A model generated the notes under the pieces. The model made no database searches and was not told where the DNA came from. It was given only the letters and a program-made list of their open reading frames with translations. Shown one piece after another: positions 6,052 to 9,029 of a DNA stretch of 9,029 bases. Source of the stretch: Desulfobacterales bacterium (GTDB lineage Bacteria > Desulfobacterota > Desulfobacteria > Desulfobacterales > Desulfobacteraceae). Position numbers and translations under genes: made by a program. Numbering within the stretch: position 1 is the stretch's first letter; every line of letters begins with the position of its first letter. The stretch covers positions 1 to 9,029 of the forward strand of contig JAKSBO010000884.1 in NCBI GenBank assembly GCA_022361095.1. The letters are read 5' to 3'.

Positions 6052-6559
6052 ATGATAGCCCCCTATTATGTTTTATGGCGAAATACAGATGATTGCATTC
6101 GGTTTTGCGCCCAGAAACTGGACGGAGTGCAACGGTGCCCAGATGCAGATCAGCCAGAACCAGGCATTGTACTCATTGCTCGGCAGCCGATTCGGCGGAA
6201 ATGACCGAACCTATTTTTTCATGCTGCCTGACCTCTTGAGGATTATGCAAGGCACCATGGGCAGGGTTGAAAATACCCCGGTTTCCACGGCAATGATGGG
6301 GCACACACCCACCAGGCCAATATCAGCCGACAGGATGCCGATACTGATTCGGTGGGTACTGTGGATGATACCGGGGCCCTTGGCAGCAACATCCAGTCCG
6401 CCATGTATACCAATGCCGATAATCCGGTACCGTTGAAAGACGAAATCGTCACTCCTTTTGGGAGCGGTTCCGCACCGGTCCACATCAACATCCAGCCCAC
6501 CCAGCCAGATGATCAAGTACGTGATTGCCCTTGACGGCGAATATCCCCGGAGAAATTAA
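6052..6559 (+). pseudogene. Phage tail collar (MdpB-like) protein gene with three frame breaks
   Basis: The frames together spell a tail-collar protein of about 169 residues, the normal size. AGGAGG at 6038-6043 fixes the start at the ATG 6052-6054 (M-I-A-P). One extra C in the C5 run 6059-6063 moves the reading to FYGEIQMIAFGFAPRNW, then CNGAQMQISQNQALYSLLGS and MLPDL (collar hallmarks). Near 6298-6301 one base is missing in the G run, after which AHTHQANISRQDADTDSVG and HINIQPTQ follow. Near 6505 one extra C shifts to the family's C-terminus QMIKYVIALDGEYPRRN and a TAA at 6557-6559. An ATG at 6068 could rescue the first break but is 24 bases from the ribosome site. Collar-domain proteins are receptor-binding tail tips or secreted relatives. 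Three breaks in 500 bases mean either a decayed gene or sequencing errors. Confidence 0.8.
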
Positions 6560-6587
6560 GAAAAGGAGTCGATTATTCTGCGGAAGG

Positions 6588-6829
6588 GCTGATATATTAC
6601 GGTATGGCAATGATATCAGGGAGGGCCCATCCCCGTGCGCATCGATACCCAGGGCAGGACCATCTCCACAACCAGCTACTACCGCGTATCCCTTAAGGCT
6701 GTCGAGGCCGTCCCACAGCCTGAGATGACGATCCGGGGCATTGTGCGGGTTCCGGCGGAGCGCCGTGCGCTTATTACCCGGATATGGCGAACGGCACTCT
6801 CCGTCCTGATTCGGGAAAGCGGATTATAG
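6588..6829 (+). pseudogene. Remnant of an HlyD-type membrane-fusion protein (C-terminal end)
   Basis: In the frame starting at 6635 about 64 codons read VRIDTQGRTISTTSYYRVSL, then a PEMTIRGIVRVPAERRALI stretch and TRIWRTALSVLIRESGL before TAG at 6827-6829. This matches the C-terminal pattern I recall for HlyD-type periplasmic adaptors that work with M50/ABC exporters: GGPIPV.. D..G, YRV.L, G.V.i.GER.sL..R.WR, and a terminal RESG(F/L). The residues before it, DILRYGNDIREGP (6591-6629), lie in another frame. Adding one A near 6629 would join them as EGPIPVRID. The rest of the protein, normally several hundred residues, is absent. A ribosome-site-like AAAAGGAG at 6561-6568 follows the collar gene without a matching start. 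It is a truncated, frameshifted relic. Confidence 0.6.
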
Positions 6830-6851
6830 GCAGGGCCAAGTATTACGGTAT
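6595..6851. repeat. 11-bp direct repeats bracketing the HlyD remnant
   Basis: TATTACGGTAT occurs at 6595-6605 and again at 6841-6851, with a further shared TCAGG shortly after each. The copies bracket the adaptor remnant. Short direct repeats at the edges of a truncated gene can be relics of a deletion or a duplicated target, but an 11-bp match in 250 bases could also be chance. Confidence 0.35.
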
Positions 6852-6862
6852 TCGGTCAGGTA

Positions 6863-7336
6863 CTAACGATCGAAGCCGGTTCCCCAGTTATACCGCCGTT
6901 TAACAAAATCAAGGGTCAAAGTAGTCTCCACGGACTTAACCCCGGATATGGTTCCCACCTGATTAAGCACCAGGTCGTTGAGATCGGCCATGGACTCAAC
7001 GTTAAATTCCGCATCAATGCCGGTTGATGCACCGCTGGTTTTTACAATGAACCATAAGGCCTTGATTTGTTTAAGCTGTTCTGCCACCTGATCAATCCGC
7101 CCGATTTCCACATGAACTCTCAGGTGCCCCACCACGTTGAATCCAAGCTTAAGGGGGTTGCTGACAGCCACAATCTGAATGATCTCATCATCAATCAGCC
7201 TGCTCAAGCGGGTTCTGACGGTGGCCTCGGAAACATCAATGGCCCTTGCCATGTCAGTGTTGGATATGCGTCCGTCTTTCTGGAGCAATTTGATAATTTC
7301 ACGATCAATCCGATCAAGGGGTTTCGCATGTTTCAT
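6863..7336 (-). CDS. Lrp/AsnC-family transcriptional regulator
   Basis: A 157-residue DNA-binding regulator. Residues 7-66 form the winged helix-turn-helix typical of AsnC proteins (LDRIDREIIKLLQKDGRISN, then DMARAIDVSEATVRTRLSRL). Residues 68-146 form the RAM effector/oligomerisation domain (beta strand HLRVHVEIG, helix QVAEQLKQIK, TSGASTGIDAEFNV, then GVKSVETTLTL). Length is standard. The ATG at 7334-7336 has AGGA (7344-7347 on the complement) eight bases upstream. It is divergent from a methylmalonate-semialdehyde dehydrogenase gene, and the shared 289-base region carries repeated palindromes, so it most likely controls that gene and itself, responding to an amino acid or acyl intermediate. 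The gene ends 34 bases from the convergent adaptor remnant, and I see no clear terminator between them. Confidence 0.92.
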   Translation of the reverse strand: MKHAKPLDRIDREIIKLLQKDGRISNTDMARAIDVSEATVRTRLSRLIDDEIIQIVAVSNPLKLGFNVVGHLRVHVEIGRIDQVAEQLKQIKALWFIVKTSGASTGIDAEFNVESMADLNDLVLNQVGTISGVKSVETTLTLDFVKRRYNWGTGFDR

Positions 7337-7379
7337 ATAATCATCCTAAATTTTATTTACACAGGCAACAAGCCTAGGT

Positions 7380-7385
7380 GTTATA
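7380..7385 (-). promoter_or_regulatory. Candidate -10 box of the regulator gene
   Basis: On the minus strand TATAAC (5 of 6 matches to TATAAT) lies about 44 bases upstream of the regulator start. Possible -35 partners TTGATT or TTGAAA give spacings of 19 or 15 bases, neither ideal. The first palindrome (7382-7398) overlaps this box, which fits autorepression. Confidence 0.35.
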
Positions 7386-7398
7386 CGCATTTCGTATA
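7382..7398. promoter_or_regulatory. Lrp-type operator candidate 1
   Basis: TATACG-CATTT-CGTATA, a perfect 6+5+6 palindrome centred at 7390. It shares the ATWCG-N5-CGWAT form with the next two sites and overlaps the candidate -10 of the regulator gene. Confidence 0.6.
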
Positions 7399-7443
7399 TT
7401 TTTCAATCAATTTTCCATTTATTAGAAACAAACACCTTAAAAA

Positions 7444-7458
7444 ATTCGAATTTCGAAT
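7444..7458. promoter_or_regulatory. Lrp-type operator candidate 2
   Basis: ATTCG-AATTT-CGAAT, a perfect 5+5+5 palindrome centred at 7451. It lies 61 bp from site 1 and directly upstream of the -35 box of the dehydrogenase promoter, a usual activator position. Confidence 0.6.
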
Positions 7459-7467
7459 ATATTTATA

Positions 7468-7496
7468 TTGACATTCCAATCCGCTCACTTTACAAA
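7468..7496 (+). promoter_or_regulatory. Candidate sigma-70 promoter of the dehydrogenase gene
   Basis: Perfect -35 TTGACA (7468-7473), 17-base spacer, -10 TACAAA (7491-7496; four of six matches). Transcription would start near 7503, giving a leader of about 120 bases. The weak -10 and flanking operator candidates suggest regulated use. Confidence 0.6.
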
Positions 7497-7503
7497 GACA
7501 ATT

Positions 7504-7518
7504 ATTCGATATTCGCAT
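7504..7518. promoter_or_regulatory. Lrp-type operator candidate 3
   Basis: ATTCG-ATATT-CGCAT, the same 5+5+5 form with one mismatch, centred at 7511, 60 bp from site 2. It covers the predicted transcription start of the dehydrogenase promoter, a typical repressor position. A further isolated half site, ATACG, follows at 7534-7538. Confidence 0.5.
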
Positions 7519-7574
7519 TTTCATTTAACCAAAATACGAATACACACATACAAGCCACTTTAAAACTAAACAAA

Positions 7575-7594
7575 TCGAAACTGTATTGTTTCGA
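7575..7594. promoter_or_regulatory. Perfect inverted repeat in the dehydrogenase leader
   Basis: TCGAAAC (7575-7581) and GTTTCGA (7588-7594) form a perfect 7+6+7 inverted repeat. Its sequence differs from the three upstream palindromes. It would be transcribed, so it may be a binding site for a second regulator or a leader RNA stem. It lies about 18 bases before the GGGAG ribosome site. Confidence 0.5.
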
Positions 7595-7625
7595 CAAATT
7601 GAAAACCAAACAGGGAGTGAATTTC

Positions 7626-9029
7626 ATGGGTTTACCAAAAATAAAAAATTACATTGACGGAGAATGGGTTGATTCCACCAGCAGCCTTACCGGTGATATC
7701 TGCAACCCTGTCCTGGGTGAAACAATCGCTGTTGTGCCGTACGGAACCAAACAAGATGTGGACATGGCCGTAAATGCGGCAAAAAACGCTTTCAAGGAGT
7801 GGAAAGAGACCCCGCCCCTTAGCCGGGCCAGATATCTTTTTCGTCTCAAAGAGGCGTTTGAGGATGAATTTGAGGAGATCGCCCGGGTCCTTACCACGGA
7901 ACAGGGCAAAGCCATTGATGAAGCCCGGGGGGAAGTGCGCCGGATGATCGAAAATGTCGAACATGCCACCGGCGTAACCACCATGATGACCGGGTATTGC
8001 CTGGAAGATATTGCCTCAGGCATTGATTCGTCCCTGTACCGCCAACCCATGGGGGTTTTCGGATGTATCGCACCTTACAATTTCCCGGCCATGGTCCCCT
8101 GGTGGTTTTTGCCCTATGCCCTGGTCACCGGAAACACCTATGTGCTTAAACCGTCGGAACAGGTCCCCATGACCCAGAGCCGCATTTTTGAAATTATTGA
8201 CGATGTGGGGTTTCCCGAAGGCGTTGTCAACATGGTCAACGGGTCAAAGGATGTGGTCAATGCCATGCTTGACCACCCGGACATTGAAGGCATCTCTTTT
8301 GTGGGCTCCACCCCCACGGCCGGATATATTTATGAACGGTGCGGTGCTACGGGCAAACGAGTCCAGGCCCTGGGGGGTGCCAAAAACATTATCGCCGTCA
8401 TGCCGGACGCCAATGTGGATGAAGGCATGCCCTCTTTGATCACCTCCTTTTTCGGATGTGCGGGCCAGCGGTGCCTCTCGGGTTCGATCCTGGCACCTGT
8501 GGGTGACAAGGCCTTTGCAGACGCATTCATCGATGGATTTATCACTGCCACCCGGGCCATGGGCGTGGGTGACGGACTGGATGAAAAAAACGCCATGGGA
8601 CCTGTGATCAGCCAGGCCCACCGGGAGCGCATCCTGGAATATATCGAAACAGGCATCCGGGAAGGCGCAGATCTTATTTTAGACGGCCGTGATTTTACGG
8701 TTGACGGCTATCCCAACGGTTTTTTTGTGGGTCCGACGATCTTCGACAATGTCACGGCTGATATGACAATTGCAAAGGAAGAGATCTTCGGGCCTGTGGT
8801 AAGCATTGTACGCACCCCGACCCTGGACGATGTGATCGAACTGATCAATACCCGGGATTTTGCGAACGCTGCCTGTATTTACACCCAGAATGCCGCCACT
8901 GTCAGAAAAATGCGTATTGGGGCCAAGCCCGGTATGATCGGTGTCAATATCGGTATTGCCGCCCCCATGAGTTTTTTCCCCTTTGGCGGTTCCGGAAATT
9001 CCATGTTCGGGGATATCAAGGGCCACGGC
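7626..9029 (+). CDS. mmsA: Methylmalonate-semialdehyde dehydrogenase, CoA-acylating (3' end outside window)
   Basis: Oxidises methylmalonate semialdehyde (valine/thymine breakdown) or malonate semialdehyde (inositol, beta-alanine) to propionyl- or acetyl-CoA with NAD+ and CoA. 468 codons are present with no stop, so roughly 20-30 C-terminal residues are missing. It is an aldehyde dehydrogenase fold: KNYIDGEWV start, oxyanion Asn152 in YNFP, cofactor Lys175 in LKPSE, FVGSTP (225-230), catalytic Cys283 in GQRC, Glu386 in EEIFGP. Arg282 before the Cys, and ALGG in place of the general-base ELGG (248-251), are the marks of the acylating MMSDH subfamily. KNI stands where many relatives have KNH. 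The ATG at 7626-7628 follows GGGAG by eight bases. It is divergent from an Lrp-type regulator with operator-like repeats between. A related acylating semialdehyde dehydrogenase with another substrate is possible. Confidence 0.87.
   Translation, partial: MGLPKIKNYIDGEWVDSTSSLTGDICNPVLGETIAVVPYGTKQDVDMAVNAAKNAFKEWKETPPLSRARYLFRLKEAFEDEFEEIARVLTTEQGKAIDEARGEVRRMIENVEHATGVTTMMTGYCLEDIASGIDSSLYRQPMGVFGCIAPYNFPAMVPWWFLPYALVTGNTYVLKPSEQVPMTQSRIFEIIDDVGFPEGVVNMVNGSKDVVNAMLDHPDIEGISFVGSTPTAGYIYERCGATGKRVQALGGAKNIIAVMPDANVDEGMPSLITSFFGCAGQRCLSGSILAPVGDKAFADAFIDGFITATRAMGVGDGLDEKNAMGPVISQAHRERILEYIETGIREGADLILDGRDFTVDGYPNGFFVGPTIFDNVTADMTIAKEEIFGPVVSIVRTPTLDDVIELINTRDFANAACIYTQNAATVRKMRIGAKPGMIGVNIGIAAPMSFFPFGGSGNSMFGDIKGHG

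Noticed and set aside
6052..6559. Programmed frameshifting to express the collar gene.
   Set aside because: It would need three separate shifts in opposite directions within 500 bases, without a recognisable slippery site plus stimulatory structure. Decay or sequence error is more likely.
7067..7471. A 134-codon plus-strand frame opposite the Lrp-type gene.
   Set aside because: Antisense shadow of a clear Lrp/AsnC gene, and it runs through the regulatory region.
7632..8656. Minus-strand frames of 60-133 codons opposite the dehydrogenase gene.
   Set aside because: Shadows of the well-supported aldehyde dehydrogenase reading frame.

Overview
The window looks like part of a chromosome from a Gram-negative, anaerobic-type heterotroph, plausibly a sulfate reducer of the Desulfobacterota. 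This is inferred from the gene mix (an orphan TRAP binding protein, an acetate-type sodium symporter with small partner proteins, an Lrp-type regulator beside a methylmalonate-semialdehyde dehydrogenase), strong AGGAGG-type ribosome sites and near-balanced base composition. No rRNA, tRNA, CRISPR array or intact transposase gene was seen.

Left part (1-5000), all on the minus strand. A single-gene unit encodes a TRAP-type periplasmic solute-binding protein (106-1161), with a terminator at 37-67 and a candidate promoter/operator at 1232-1292. No DctQ or DctM membrane gene lies beside it. A 650-base gene-free stretch follows. Next is a four-gene unit read from 4964 down to 1818: a small two-helix membrane protein, a 532-residue sodium:solute symporter of the acetate-permease type, a second small two-helix membrane protein, and an exported protein of unknown function. 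A hairpin sits between genes two and three, and a clear intrinsic terminator lies at 1745-1766. Both uptake units carry, roughly 260-370 bases upstream of their first gene, a copy of the same imperfect element (1465-1530 and 5228-5294).

Middle part (5000-6850), plus strand. After a 730-base gene-free stretch rich in inverted repeats comes a small intact gene of the DUF6916 type (5697-5996). It is followed by a phage-tail-collar (MdpB-like) gene that is nearly full length but needs three single-base corrections to read through (6052-6559). Next is a 5'-truncated, once-frameshifted remnant of the C-terminal end of an HlyD-type membrane-fusion protein (about 6588-6829). This looks like a decayed collar-protein/export cluster. 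A patch of poor sequence is the alternative explanation.

Right part (6863-9029). An Lrp/AsnC-family regulator (minus) is divergent from a CoA-acylating methylmalonate-semialdehyde dehydrogenase gene (plus) that runs off the right edge. The 289-base divergent region holds three 15-17 bp palindromes of the form ATWCG-N5-CGWAT (the third with one mismatch). Their centres are 60-61 bp apart and they surround a good sigma-70-type promoter for the dehydrogenase. A different, perfect 20-bp inverted repeat lies in the dehydrogenase leader. This reads as a local, self-regulated Lrp-type switch for branched-chain amino acid, propionate or inositol-type catabolism.
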